Below are positions 6,607 through 18,000 of a stretch of 41,703 bases of DNA, piece after piece. Numbering within the stretch: the first letter of the stretch is position 1; the number at the start of each line of letters is the position of its first letter. This DNA is from CAZWVR01 sp964637235. Its GTDB lineage: Bacteria > Bacteroidota > Bacteroidia > Bacteroidales > S143-33. The stretch lies in the NCBI GenBank assembly GCA_964637235.1, contig CAZWVR010000012.1, positions 1 through 41,703 on the forward strand. Reading direction: 5' to 3'. A model generated the notes under the pieces. It was not told where the DNA came from and did no database searches. It saw only the letters and a list, made by a program, of their open reading frames with translations. The position numbers and the translations under genes were made by a program.

Positions 6607-9600
6607 ATGCTTATGAAAAAAAGAGGTATCTTTTTATCTATTTTTTTAATGTTTTATGTATATATTTTTGCTCAGGACATAACACCTGTTAGTTCTAATT
6701 CTTCTATGCCACCCAATGGATACTTAGTACATCCTTCTGTAATAAAAAAGCCTGATACTTTCTTTATTACAAGACCATTACGCGATGCTCCTAAAATCTC
6801 GCCTGAATATTATCAGCAAGATTATGAAATGGACGATAGAGAACGAGAAAACGTAGTTTTTAGATTGGAAGATAAGACTAAAAATCCTGTGCGAGAAGAC
6901 CCAGTAAGGCAAAAATTCTTTGGTACAAAGTCAAAAGCCTCCATAAATATTTTACATAATTATGACGGACAGAGTTCTCCATACTATCCCCCTGATGCAA
7001 ATGGTGACGTCGGTCCTACTTATTATTTTCAGACGGTTAATACTACTTACACAATATATAACAAATCTGACGGAAGTGTGGCAGCAGGACCTGCTGATTT
7101 AAATACAATTTTTGACTCCTCTTTACCAGGAGCCAATTATAACGACGGCGACCCTATTGTTTTATACGATGCAAAAGCAGGTAAATGGTTTTATGCAGAA
7201 TTTTCTGTTTCAGGGTCTAATGATTATATGCTTATTGCTGTTTCTAAAACTTCTGACCCAACAGGACAATGGTATAGTTGGTCTTTTGACGTGGACGATA
7301 CCCCCGACTATATGAAATTTGGTATTTGGAGAGATGGATATTATATGGCTACTAATACCTCTAACGGGAGGGATGTTTATGTTTTTGATAGATCAGCTAT
7401 GTTGGCAGGAGACCCAAATCCAACAATGATAGGTTTTGATAATCCATGGCGTCCTTCTACCTTTGATGGGTTTCATTGTATTTTACCATTAGATAATGAC
7501 AGTACTTGGGCACCTCCGGGGACACCAGGAATGTTCATCACTGTGGTAGATGACGGACAAGGCAACTCTGCTGATGAACTCTGGCTTTATGAACTTCATG
7601 TTGATTGGAATAACCCCTCAAATTCAACTTTTACGAGAAGCCAAACTATTCCTGTCGCCGCTTTTGATGGTGATTTTAGTGGGAATTGGGATAATATAGC
7701 ACAGCCTGGTACTTCACAAAAATTAGATGCTGTCTCAACCGTTCTTATGTTCAGGGCTCAATATAGAAACTGGGGAAGTTATCAAACTATTGTTGCCGCT
7801 CATACCGTTGACGTAAACGGTGACGGCTCTGTGGCTGGTATTAGATGGTATGAACTCAGAAATGAAGGCTCTGGCTGGTATATAAAACAACAATCAACAT
7901 ATTCACCTGATAACACAAGCAGATGGCTTCCTTCTATTGCTATGAATGACCATCACCAGATAGCAATAGGTTTCAGTGTTTCAGACGATAATAGCACTTA
8001 TCCGGGTATTAGAATTGTAGGTCAATCTTCTTGTGCCCCAGCCAACACACTGGATATGCCAGAAATAAATGTTGTTGATGGTCTTTCTGCTCAAAGCTCA
8101 TATAACAGATGGGGCGATTATGCTATGATGTCTGTGGACCCCACAGATGGCACAACTTTTTGGTTTACAACAGAATATATAGGCAATAACGGGAATAGAG
8201 AAACTAAAATTGTAGCATTCCAGTTTGCAGAAGATTGCCAGCCACCTTCTATAACTTCCGTATCCGATGACCACGTTTACGAAGATAGAGGTAAACAACT
8301 AACAATTGACGGAGACGGACTTCTTGGTGCTGAATTTTATCTTGATAATGTAGCAGGCTCTGTAATTTCAAATAGTGGAACGCAGGCTGTTGTGGATTTT
8401 CCACCAGCTGACTATTCAGCAGGTAAATTGTTGGTAATAAATTCTGTTGGTAGAGATTCTGTCTATTTAAATATTTACAACAGAAACATTATACCCGTTG
8501 TGGCAGGAGCTGGACCTACAAGCGACAATCACCCTACCATTAGCAGTGCTTTGCAAGGTATATATGGCTGGTATGGGAACACTGCATTTAACTCTGGCGA
8601 ATTGCCCGGCGAAAAAACTATTATGGTATATGCTGGAACTTATAACGATACCGCTACAACACCTGATATAACCCCTGTTTCTACTGACAGACTTGTTATT
8701 AGAAACAACCCAGGAGACCAAGTAGTGCTTGACGGACAAGGTAAATCTTTTGTCCTTAAACTTACAAAAGACTATATAAGTGTAAAAGGCTTACAATTTA
8801 CAAATGCTGATAAATTGTTGATTGTCAATTCGTCTAACGATAGTATTCTCTTCAATAAATTTTATAGTGCAATAGATAGCGCAGCTATTGTTTTAGATAA
8901 TGCTTCTAATGTATTTATTGAGAACAACTTAATTATAGACAACTTTAAATACGGACTAAAAGCTCAAAACAGCACAACTAATTCTACTCTTAAAAATAAT
9001 ACTTTTGCAAATAATGGTGGCACGGTAAATCCTGCTACTGGCGTACAATTATTTTACGACGATTTTGAACAAGACCCAAATAACAACTGGAACGAAAGCT
9101 CTTCTGATTGGGATTGGTATTCAGGAAGCATATTTACTGTTTCACCTAATCACGGGTTAGGGATATACAATTCCTCTGATTATATATATTCCAATGCCAT
9201 AGATATTACGGGATATACAAATCTGACAATTTCAGCTTATGCTCGTTCTTATGGTACGCTAGAATCAAATGATTACGTTAAAGGCGAATATAGCTTTGAC
9301 GGTAGCAACTGGACACAATTTTTATATCTAAATGATGATAATACTACTTGGACGCAACAATCTGCAACAGGAGTTACACCTTCCTCTAATACTTTATATT
9401 TACGTTTTTATGGTAATTGTGGTTATAATGAATACTGGCTTCTTGACGACGTAGAAGTCACAGGTGATGAAGATTTTTCTCCGTATGATGAAGGTGCGGC
9501 AGTTTTTGTAGCTTCTGGCTCTTCTTTAAATATAAAAAACAATATTTTAAGTGCTAAAAACGGAACAGCATATTATGCTTTGATAAATCAAGGAACAATA

Positions 9601-11985
9601 ACGAGTGACTATAACCTTTATTTTGCTAATGGCAACAATAATTTAATAAATGACGGAGGCACTGATTATGCCAATCTCTCCTCGTGGTCAAATGCTGGTG
9701 CTAATGACATTGAAGGCGACCCTCTGTTTGTAGGGGCAGGAGACTATCACATACAATCTGTTGATGGCTCTTATCATAATGGAGAATGGCCTCCGCTAAC
9801 TGCAAACAACGGAACTTGGACTAATGACGCCTCTACTTCACCTGCTCGCGACGCAGGGGATCCAGCAGACCCCTACGCAAATGAACCACAAAGTGGAAAC
9901 CGCATAAATATTGGTGCTTACGGTAATACTGTTCAGGCTTCTAAAACTTTTATGTGTGTATATCCTAACACTCAGGCTTCAAATGTTACGGTTAGCGTAG
10001 CTTCTACAACAAGCTTAGATGTATCCTGGACACGTGGCGACGGAGACCAAGTAATTGTCCTTGCAAAAGAAGGTTCAGCAGTAGATGCAGACCCTGTGGA
10101 CGGCACTGCTTACACTGCAAACTCTGTATTCGGTTCTGGTAGCCAGATTGGAACAGGTAATTACGTCGTATATATCGGCACTGGAACTAATGTCACAGTC
10201 ACAGGATTAACTACTGGACAAACTTATTACTTCGCTGTTTATGAATTTACTACTGATAATAATTGCTACCTCATTCCAGGAGCAACAGCAAGTGGTACAC
10301 CACCAGCACTAACTTGGAATGGTTCAGTAAGCACTGACTGGCAAACTCCTCAAAACTGGACGCCTAATCAAATACCTACTGCTTCGGATGATATAAATAT
10401 TCCTGCTGGCTGTCCAAATTACCCTGTTGTGGATGATGGAACAACAGTTGCCGTTTGCAATAATATGAATATAGAAAATGGAGCTTCTGTTACGATTGCT
10501 CCTAATGGTAGAATGACTGTTAATGGTAGTATTACAAATAATGCAGGTGTCTCTGGGCTAATTATTCAATCTGACGCCACTGGGACAGGCTCTCTGATAC
10601 ATAATTCTACAAGTGGTGTGCCTGCTACTGTTAATCTTTACCTTGCTGCAAATGGAGGGAAACAATGGCATATGCTTTCAAGCCCTATTGATGCTGCACC
10701 TTTTACTGTATTCCCTTCATATACTGATCTATATTATTACGACGAAACAACAGACGATTACTGGCATGGCAATACATACGGACCTTTAAGTACTATGGGC
10801 TGGACTGCTCCAAATACAGCAGGTAATATGGCTGTAAATACTGGCTATTTATTCAATAGCTTTGACTACACAATGCAATTTCAAGGTAATTTAAACACTC
10901 CTAATGTTGCAAATTCTATATCAATATCATACACAGACCATACAGGCATAGGTAATGCTGACCCAACTTACAATTATGACGATATGGATGGCTGGAATTT
11001 GATAGGAAATCCTTTTACAAGTGCTATTGACTGGACGCAGGTTGACGCTCACGCTGCAAATCTATACGATGCTATATATTTCTATGACGGAAATGCTGGT
11101 ACTTATGTCAGTTATGTCGTTGGTACTGATTCCTATGACGGACAAGGAACAAATGGTGCTACGCAGTATATTCCACCTATGCAAGGCTTCTTTGTCAAAG
11201 GAAATAAATCTCTTGGTTTGGGCGGAACTTTGACTATTCCTCCTTCTGCAAGAGTTCACAATTCACAAGCATTTTGGAAAAATAACGATGAACAGCGAAA
11301 TATGATGAGGCTTAAAATTACTGCTAATGGATATTCCGACGAAACGGTTTTAAGAGTATATGAAAACGCTACCGATAAATTTGACGATAATTACGATGCT
11401 TATAAACTTTTCAGTATGAAAAATGGTGTTCCTCAAATTTACTCATTAGACGCTAATCATACTGAATATTCAATAAATACATTCAATTTGCAACCTGGTA
11501 CTTTAACTTATGTGCCTTTGAATATTTTGAACTTCACTGGCGAGTATCAGATAGATGTTTCTGCCTTCAATTTTGACAATATTAAAGTTTATCTTTTAGA
11601 CAATATTACTTCTGAAAAATTACCTCTTTACGAAGGTAGAACTATTTATGGAGTTTATCAACCTTTGCAATGGCCTCAAACAAGATATACATTATTATTT
11701 TATAAACCATTATCTCCAACTGATGAACCAGCAATTGAGGTGAATGAAATAAGCATTTATCCTAATCCTAATGACGGATATTTTAATTTGATTGTAAATA
11801 AAAATTTGAAACATTATACAGTTGAAATTGTTGATTTAACAGGCAAACAATTGTATAAAAAAGAATTTGATAATCAGATGATTAGCTATCTCGATTTACG
11901 TTATCTCAAATCTGGATCTTATATTTTGAGAGTTTATAATAATGATGAAAACTTTATAAGATACACAAAACTTATTGTTAAATAA
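6607..11985 (+). CDS. Giant T9SS-secreted multidomain protein, first paralogue
   Basis: 1792 residues. The likely true start is the second ATG (6613), giving a MKKRGIFLSIFLMF signal peptide ending near YIFAQD. Order: a beta-propeller-like domain (~115-540) opening with a PPDANGDVGPTYY block; an IPT/TIG domain (~546-630); a right-handed beta-helix region (~630-1115) interrupted by a jelly-roll-like insert (~815-958, FYDDFEQDPNNNW); an FN3 domain (~1121-1232); a WNGSVSTDWQTPQNWTP segment; a region with GWNLIGNPF, IPPMQGFFVKG and ARVHNSQAFWK typical of Bacteroidota T9SS proteins; and a type A sorting domain (~1715-1792, ISIYPNPNDG). Sorting-domain proteins cross the outer membrane through the T9SS and are released or attached to the surface. 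No catalytic motif is recognisable, so adhesion or glycan binding is only a guess. Confidence 0.88.
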   Translation: MLMKKRGIFLSIFLMFYVYIFAQDITPVSSNSSMPPNGYLVHPSVIKKPDTFFITRPLRDAPKISPEYYQQDYEMDDRERENVVFRLEDKTKNPVREDPVRQKFFGTKSKASINILHNYDGQSSPYYPPDANGDVGPTYYFQTVNTTYTIYNKSDGSVAAGPADLNTIFDSSLPGANYNDGDPIVLYDAKAGKWFYAEFSVSGSNDYMLIAVSKTSDPTGQWYSWSFDVDDTPDYMKFGIWRDGYYMATNTSNGRDVYVFDRSAMLAGDPNPTMIGFDNPWRPSTFDGFHCILPLDNDSTWAPPGTPGMFITVVDDGQGNSADELWLYELHVDWNNPSNSTFTRSQTIPVAAFDGDFSGNWDNIAQPGTSQKLDAVSTVLMFRAQYRNWGSYQTIVAAHTVDVNGDGSVAGIRWYELRNEGSGWYIKQQSTYSPDNTSRWLPSIAMNDHHQIAIGFSVSDDNSTYPGIRIVGQSSCAPANTLDMPEINVVDGLSAQSSYNRWGDYAMMSVDPTDGTTFWFTTEYIGNNGNRETKIVAFQFAEDCQPPSITSVSDDHVYEDRGKQLTIDGDGLLGAEFYLDNVAGSVISNSGTQAVVDFPPADYSAGKLLVINSVGRDSVYLNIYNRNIIPVVAGAGPTSDNHPTISSALQGIYGWYGNTAFNSGELPGEKTIMVYAGTYNDTATTPDITPVSTDRLVIRNNPGDQVVLDGQGKSFVLKLTKDYISVKGLQFTNADKLLIVNSSNDSILFNKFYSAIDSAAIVLDNASNVFIENNLIIDNFKYGLKAQNSTTNSTLKNNTFANNGGTVNPATGVQLFYDDFEQDPNNNWNESSSDWDWYSGSIFTVSPNHGLGIYNSSDYIYSNAIDITGYTNLTISAYARSYGTLESNDYVKGEYSFDGSNWTQFLYLNDDNTTWTQQSATGVTPSSNTLYLRFYGNCGYNEYWLLDDVEVTGDEDFSPYDEGAAVFVASGSSLNIKNNILSAKNGTAYYALINQGTITSDYNLYFANGNNNLINDGGTDYANLSSWSNAGANDIEGDPLFVGAGDYHIQSVDGSYHNGEWPPLTANNGTWTNDASTSPARDAGDPADPYANEPQSGNRINIGAYGNTVQASKTFMCVYPNTQASNVTVSVASTTSLDVSWTRGDGDQVIVLAKEGSAVDADPVDGTAYTANSVFGSGSQIGTGNYVVYIGTGTNVTVTGLTTGQTYYFAVYEFTTDNNCYLIPGATASGTPPALTWNGSVSTDWQTPQNWTPNQIPTASDDINIPAGCPNYPVVDDGTTVAVCNNMNIENGASVTIAPNGRMTVNGSITNNAGVSGLIIQSDATGTGSLIHNSTSGVPATVNLYLAANGGKQWHMLSSPIDAAPFTVFPSYTDLYYYDETTDDYWHGNTYGPLSTMGWTAPNTAGNMAVNTGYLFNSFDYTMQFQGNLNTPNVANSISISYTDHTGIGNADPTYNYDDMDGWNLIGNPFTSAIDWTQVDAHAANLYDAIYFYDGNAGTYVSYVVGTDSYDGQGTNGATQYIPPMQGFFVKGNKSLGLGGTLTIPPSARVHNSQAFWKNNDEQRNMMRLKITANGYSDETVLRVYENATDKFDDNYDAYKLFSMKNGVPQIYSLDANHTEYSINTFNLQPGTLTYVPLNILNFTGEYQIDVSAFNFDNIKVYLLDNITSEKLPLYEGRTIYGVYQPLQWPQTRYTLLFYKPLSPTDEPAIEVNEISIYPNPNDGYFNLIVNKNLKHYTVEIVDLTGKQLYKKEFDNQMISYLDLRYLKSGSYILRVYNNDENFIRYTKLIVK
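8242..9947 (+). repeat. IPT plus beta-helix module, copy A
   Basis: First of three copies of a module that starts with PPSITSV or PPQITDA and ends with GAYGNTVQASK; the others are 13977-15271 and 15285-16576. This copy is longer because an extra domain (about 9050-9480) is inserted before the closing segment. Confidence 0.85.
9766..9947 (+). repeat. 182-base direct repeat, copy A
   Basis: It encodes GSYHNGEWPPLTANNGTW through to NTVQASKT. It aligns without gaps to 15090-15271 and 16395-16576, each also 182 bases, and differs mainly at third codon positions. Confidence 0.85.
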
Positions 11986-12002
11986 TAGAAAATTTTTTTG
12001 TT

Positions 12003-15000
12003 ATGAAAAAAGTAATACTTCTCGGGCTTATTATTTTGGGCTTTTGGGGATTAAAATCACAAAATATTATAGAAGCACAGAATTCAGCAAAAGGAATAAT
12101 ATCAATAGAATTTAAGCCAGCGGCTTATCATGATACCTCACCACCTTTATGGCAGATGATTCAGAATGCAGAACATAATGTTGAAAATGTTTCGGAGAAA
12201 AAAGAACATCACGAAGTATTTAATATATTAAAGTATAAAGGTGTAGGATTGCCAGAAGGAGAACAGGCAAACACTCCTGACCCTCTTTCTAAAATACAGC
12301 AAAATTATTATAAGACACACGCTAATAAAGCTGTTAATCTTACTGTATTAGCAAATTTTGACGGTTTAGATAATCAAGATGGAGTAGCTCCCCCCGATGT
12401 TCAGGGAGATGTTAATACTCAATTTTATATGCAATGCGTTAATAATCATACTATTATATATAATAGAGATGGCTCAATAGCGCAGGGTCCATTCCCTACA
12501 TCAGACTTCTGGCAAGGTACTGGATATGATGATAGAAATGACGGTGATGCAGTTATCCTATGGGATGAAGCTGCTCAACGTTGGGTAGTCACGCAATTTT
12601 ATCTACCTTCAAGTGGGACGCAGTATCTTTTAATTGCTATTTCTCAAAGTTCTGACCCAACAGGTAGTTATTACAGATATGCTTTTGGATATCAATATAT
12701 GCCAGATTATCCTAAATGGGCTGTTTGGCCTGATGGATATTATGTCGGTGCTAATGCTTTTGACCAGAATAATAATTATGCTTATCAAGGCGTGTATGTT
12801 TCCGCTTTTGAACGGGATAAAATGCTTGTTGGTGCCTCTGCTCAGAGTGTTACAGTGCAACTTAGCACTGATTATTGGTCTGTATTCCCTGTTGATGCAG
12901 ATGTTTTTCCTTCTACTAATATTCCTGCATATTATATAAGTGATCAGCTGGATAGTTATACTGGCAATAACCAAGTTTATTTGTATAGGCTTAGCGTTGA
13001 TTGGAGCGCTCCTTCTGCTAATTTTACTAATGAAGCAACTTTATCAGTTGCATCTTATGATTTATTCAATTCAGATACAGAAGTGCCACAGCCTGGTACT
13101 ACCGACAAATTAGACCTATTGCATTATAGAACAATGTACCGTAGTTATTACCGTCCATTTCCTTCAAAAGGGTATAGTTCTATTGTAATGACAAGGACTG
13201 TTAATGACGGAGGCGTAGCAGCTGTGCGTTGGTATGAATTTAGAGACTATGGCAGTGGCTGGTCTGTATATCAACAAGGAACATACAACCCCGGAGACGG
13301 CAATTGGCGTTGGATGCCCTCCATTGCTATGAACGAATGTGGTGATATTGCATTAGGATATTCCGTTTCTAGTGGTAGTAAATATCCTTCCATTGACATC
13401 GTTGCCCGATATGCTGACGACCCCACAGGTGTTATGACTACAAACGAATTAGAAATTTTAACAGGTAATGCTTCTCAAACAGGCGTATCACGTTGGGGAG
13501 ACTATACTATGATGAGTATAGACCCAGTGGATAATTCTTCATTCTGGTACACAGGAGAATATACATCAGGAGGCTGGAACTGGAAAACAAGGATAGCAAA
13601 TTTTAAACTGCCTTGTGTATTGCCTACAACACAAGCTTCGTCAGTTTCTGCTTCCTCAATAACAACCTCATCTTTGACTTTACAATGGACACGTGGAGAC
13701 GGAGATAGTGTTATTGTGCTGGCAAAAGAAGGTTCAGCTGTTGATGCTGACCCGCAAGCAAACACTTCTTATCAGGCTAATAGCACTTTTGGTGCTGGTG
13801 ATCAAATAGGAACAGGTAATTATGTTGTTTATGTAGGGACTGGGACATCTGTAAACATTACTGGTCTTAATGCCTGCACTGATTACTATTTTGCTGTATA
13901 TGAGTATAATCACCATTGTAAAGACGTTTGCTATCTTACGCCAGCTGCCACTGCTAACGCAACAACTCAATGTTCGCCGCCTTCTATAACTTCCGTTACA
14001 CCTGATAACTTCTTTGCTGACAAAGGAAAAACTCTTACAATAGACGGTAGTAATTTATCAGGCGCAACTGTCACTCTCGGTGGTATTACTGGAACTATTA
14101 CTTCAAACACTGATAATCAAATAGTTGTAGATTTTCCACCGGGATATTATACCAACAATACTTTAACTGTAAGTACTGGCGCAGGTAGCGATACATACAC
14201 TGTTACAGTAAATAAGCGTAATATTATACCTGTCGGAGGTGGAACAGACCCACATTCTACCATTCAGAGTGCTCTTGATGGTTTATATGCTTGGTATGGT
14301 AATACTGCCTTTAATTCAGGACAATTGCCCGGACGTAAAATCATTGAAATTTATTCTGGCACTTATACTGAACAGGTTGCTCCAAATAACAAACTCAATC
14401 CTACTTCTACTGAAAATTTAGTTATACGCGCAGCTAATGGTGCTAATGTAGATATTGACGCAACAGGTAAAGACTTTGGTATTTATATAAACGGAATTTC
14501 TTACGTAAAAATAAAAGGTTTAACTGTTCACGGCTCTAATAAAGAATGTATTTACATAAAAGGAAATACAAATGCCAGAGGTGGAACAGATACCGTTGTT
14601 TATACCAAAGCTTATGGTTCTGTAAATGGTTCTGGTATTGTTGTTGATACAGCGGATAATTCTTTACTGCAAAACAATTTGATTTATGACAACTATAACT
14701 TTGGAATAAGAGTAATTGGAAGCAACAACGTAAAAATTATCAACAATACCATTGTTGATAATGGACACGAGAGTAAAGCTCCACCATTGCCGGGAGTTTA
14801 TGATCCTGCACAGGTTTATGTAGAATCTGGAACAGGAACAACTCTAAAAAACAATATTTTATATTCACAATCAGGCAATTATGTATTTACTTTAAAAACC
14901 GAAACTGGCGTTACTGTTAATTCCTCCTATAATACTTATTACAAGAATAACAACACTTATCTTGTCTATTATAATGGCAATCTATATTCAGACTTAGCAA

Positions 15001-18000
15001 GTTGGCCTGACGCTGGAACTGGCGATATTGAAACAGACCCGCAATTTGTTGATTATGCTAATGACGATTTTCACATCTTTTCCGAAGCTGGCTCTTATCA
15101 CGGTGGCGAATGGCCTCCACTAACTGCAAACAGCGGTACGTGGACTAATGATGCCTCTACTTCACCTGCATTAGACGCTGGCGACCCAGCAGACCCATAC
15201 GCAAATGAGCCACAAAGCGGTAATCGTATAAATCAAGGGGCTTATGGAAATACTGTTCAAGCTTCTAAAACCCCTATAACTAATCCTCCACAAATAACAG
15301 ACGCTTCGCCAAATTATTTGTATGAGGACAGAGGTAAAAGAATTACTATAACTGGCTCATATTTGCAGAATTCCACTTTTGTTCTCGGTGGTGTAGCTGG
15401 AACTGTTGTCTCAAATGACGGCTCTACCGCAGTTGTTGATTTTCCTCCTGCTGATTACGTAGGCAATGACTTAGTGGTCACTAATGCCGCTGGCTCTACA
15501 ACATACACAGGTATTTCTGTTTTGCAAAGAAACATTATACCTGTTGTTGCTGGGGCTGGTATCACAAGCGACAATCACCCAACAATACAAAGCGCTCTTG
15601 ACGGACTTTATGCGTGGTATGGTACTAATTCGTTTGACGCAGGAGATTTACCAGGTCGTAAGATAATTGAAATATATTCTGCAACCTATTCTGAACGTGT
15701 TGTGCCTAATCCTAATTTTGTTATTACTCAAACGGCAAATCTTGTCATTAGAGCCGCTGCTGGCGAAAACGTAATTGTGGACGCAACAGGCAAAACACAA
15801 GGTATTTATGTAGATAGTTTACCTTATGTCGCAATATATGGACTTACTGTCCAAAATGCTGATGGTGAGGATATTTACATAAAAGGTTATGCCGATACTT
15901 TGAAATATAACAAACTTATAAATTCCAGCACTGCTTCGGGACTTATTCTTGAAAATGCTTCTGCTTCGGTTATTCAAAACAATTTGATTTACAATAATTA
16001 CAATTTTGGTATTCGTTTAATTGGTAGTGATAATGTGAAAGTTGTAAATAATACAGTAGCAGATAACGGACACGAGTCAAAAGCACCACCTTTGCCAAAC
16101 TCCTATGACCCTGCACAAATCTATGTTCAATCTGGCACAGGTGTTCAACTTATTAACAATATTATATTTGCCAAAGCAGGAAATTATGTTTTCACCTTAA
16201 AAACAGAGGACGGCATTACTGTAAATACTTCATATAATACCTATTACAAAAACGGCAACACGTATCTGGTTTACTATAATGGTTCGGTATATTCAGATTT
16301 AGCAAGTTGGCCTGACGCTGGAACAGGAGATATTGACTTAAATCCAAGATTTGTTGACGAGTCAAATAATGATTATCACATTCTTTCAGAATATGGCTCT
16401 TATCACGGCGGTGAGTGGCCTCCATTGACTACAAACAGCGGAACGTGGACTAATGATGCTTCTACTTCACCTGCTTTGGACGCTGGCGATCCTTCATATC
16501 CCTATGATAATGAGCCTGTTAGTGGTAGTCGTATAAATCAAGGGGCTTATGGAAATACTGTTCAAGCTTCTAAAAGCCCTGGTGAATACGTCTGGGACGG
16601 GTCAGAAAGTACTGACTGGCAAACTCCTCAAAACTGGACTCCTGAAAAAGTACCTACGGCTTCGGATATTGCACGAATTCCTGACGGATGCCCAAATTAT
16701 CCTAAAATTGACGAAAATAACGACGAATGTAAAAATCTAATCGTTGAAGCCGGTGCCTCTGTAACTACTGCTACTGGCGGAGTTTTAACTGTATATAACG
16801 ACTTAACTGTGCAAGGACAAAGTGCAAAACCAGGAGTTATTACTATCAATGGTGGAGACCTAAAAGTAAACGGAAATGCTTCGTTTGGTCAATTTTCTCA
16901 ATTGAATATTTACACTCTTAATTTGACATTAAACACTGTAAACTTTGACAAAGACAGCAGAACTCATTACTACAACACTTTGACAATGTATAATTATAAC
17001 TATGGCGATTTATTTATTGACGGAACTGGAACAAAAACCGTTTCTGGCACTGTTTCTACACCTACTTCTTGCGACTCATTGACTATTGAAGCTAATGCTG
17101 TGCTTGAAATTCCTTCTACGGGAGCCCTTACTGTCAAAGGTCTTTTGATAAATAATGGTGATGAGACAAACTTTATTATCCGTTCCGACGCTAATGGCAC
17201 AGGGTCATTATTGAGTAATAATGGTGTGCCTGCTACCTGCGAGCGCTTTATAACTGGTAATAACTGGCATCTGATTTTTGCTCCACTCTCTAATATTACT
17301 ACTTCGCAACTCGTTCAAGAAGGTAGCGATATAAACTACAATCTGTATTCTTATGACGAAACTACACAAGACTACTGGGATGCCTCAGTAATATATGGCA
17401 CTTCGGGCTGGACACCTGAATACTCCTCCTCAACTTTGCGAACAGATAAAGGATTGCTTTTCAATAGATATGGCTATCCTGATAAAACTTATACTTTCAC
17501 TGGTGGAAGTCTTTTTGCTGGCGATAAAACTTTCACATTGAGATATACTGACGTAGGTAGTGGTCCTGTTAATCAAAACGGCGTTACCTCATCTTGGGAC
17601 GACTTTGAAGGCTGGAACTTGCTCGGTAATCCTTATCCTTCGGCTATTGACTGGGATAATGTGAATATCAACAAGTCTAACATTGAAGACGTCATCTATT
17701 ACTACGACGATAATACAGACCAATACAAATATTATGGAAGTGGAACTTCTTATAATCAGGGCATTACAGTAAACGGTGGCTCGCGTTATATACCTGCAAA
17801 TCAAGGTTTCTTTGTCAAAGCCTTATCTACTGCTGATGGTGCAAGTTTTGTTATTCCTAATAGTGCACGCGTCCATAGCGACCAAAGTTTCTGGAAAGCA
17901 TATAAAGACCCACAGAACATCATAAGATTGCAGGTTGAACAAGCAGACTATTTCGACGAAACTGTGATAAGAGTTATTGATACTCTGACACGTTCCGTTT

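Noticed and set aside
13977..16576. Repeats in the giant gene as a CRISPR array or tandem satellite
   Set aside because: Units are ~1.3 kb, coding and in frame; they are protein module duplications.
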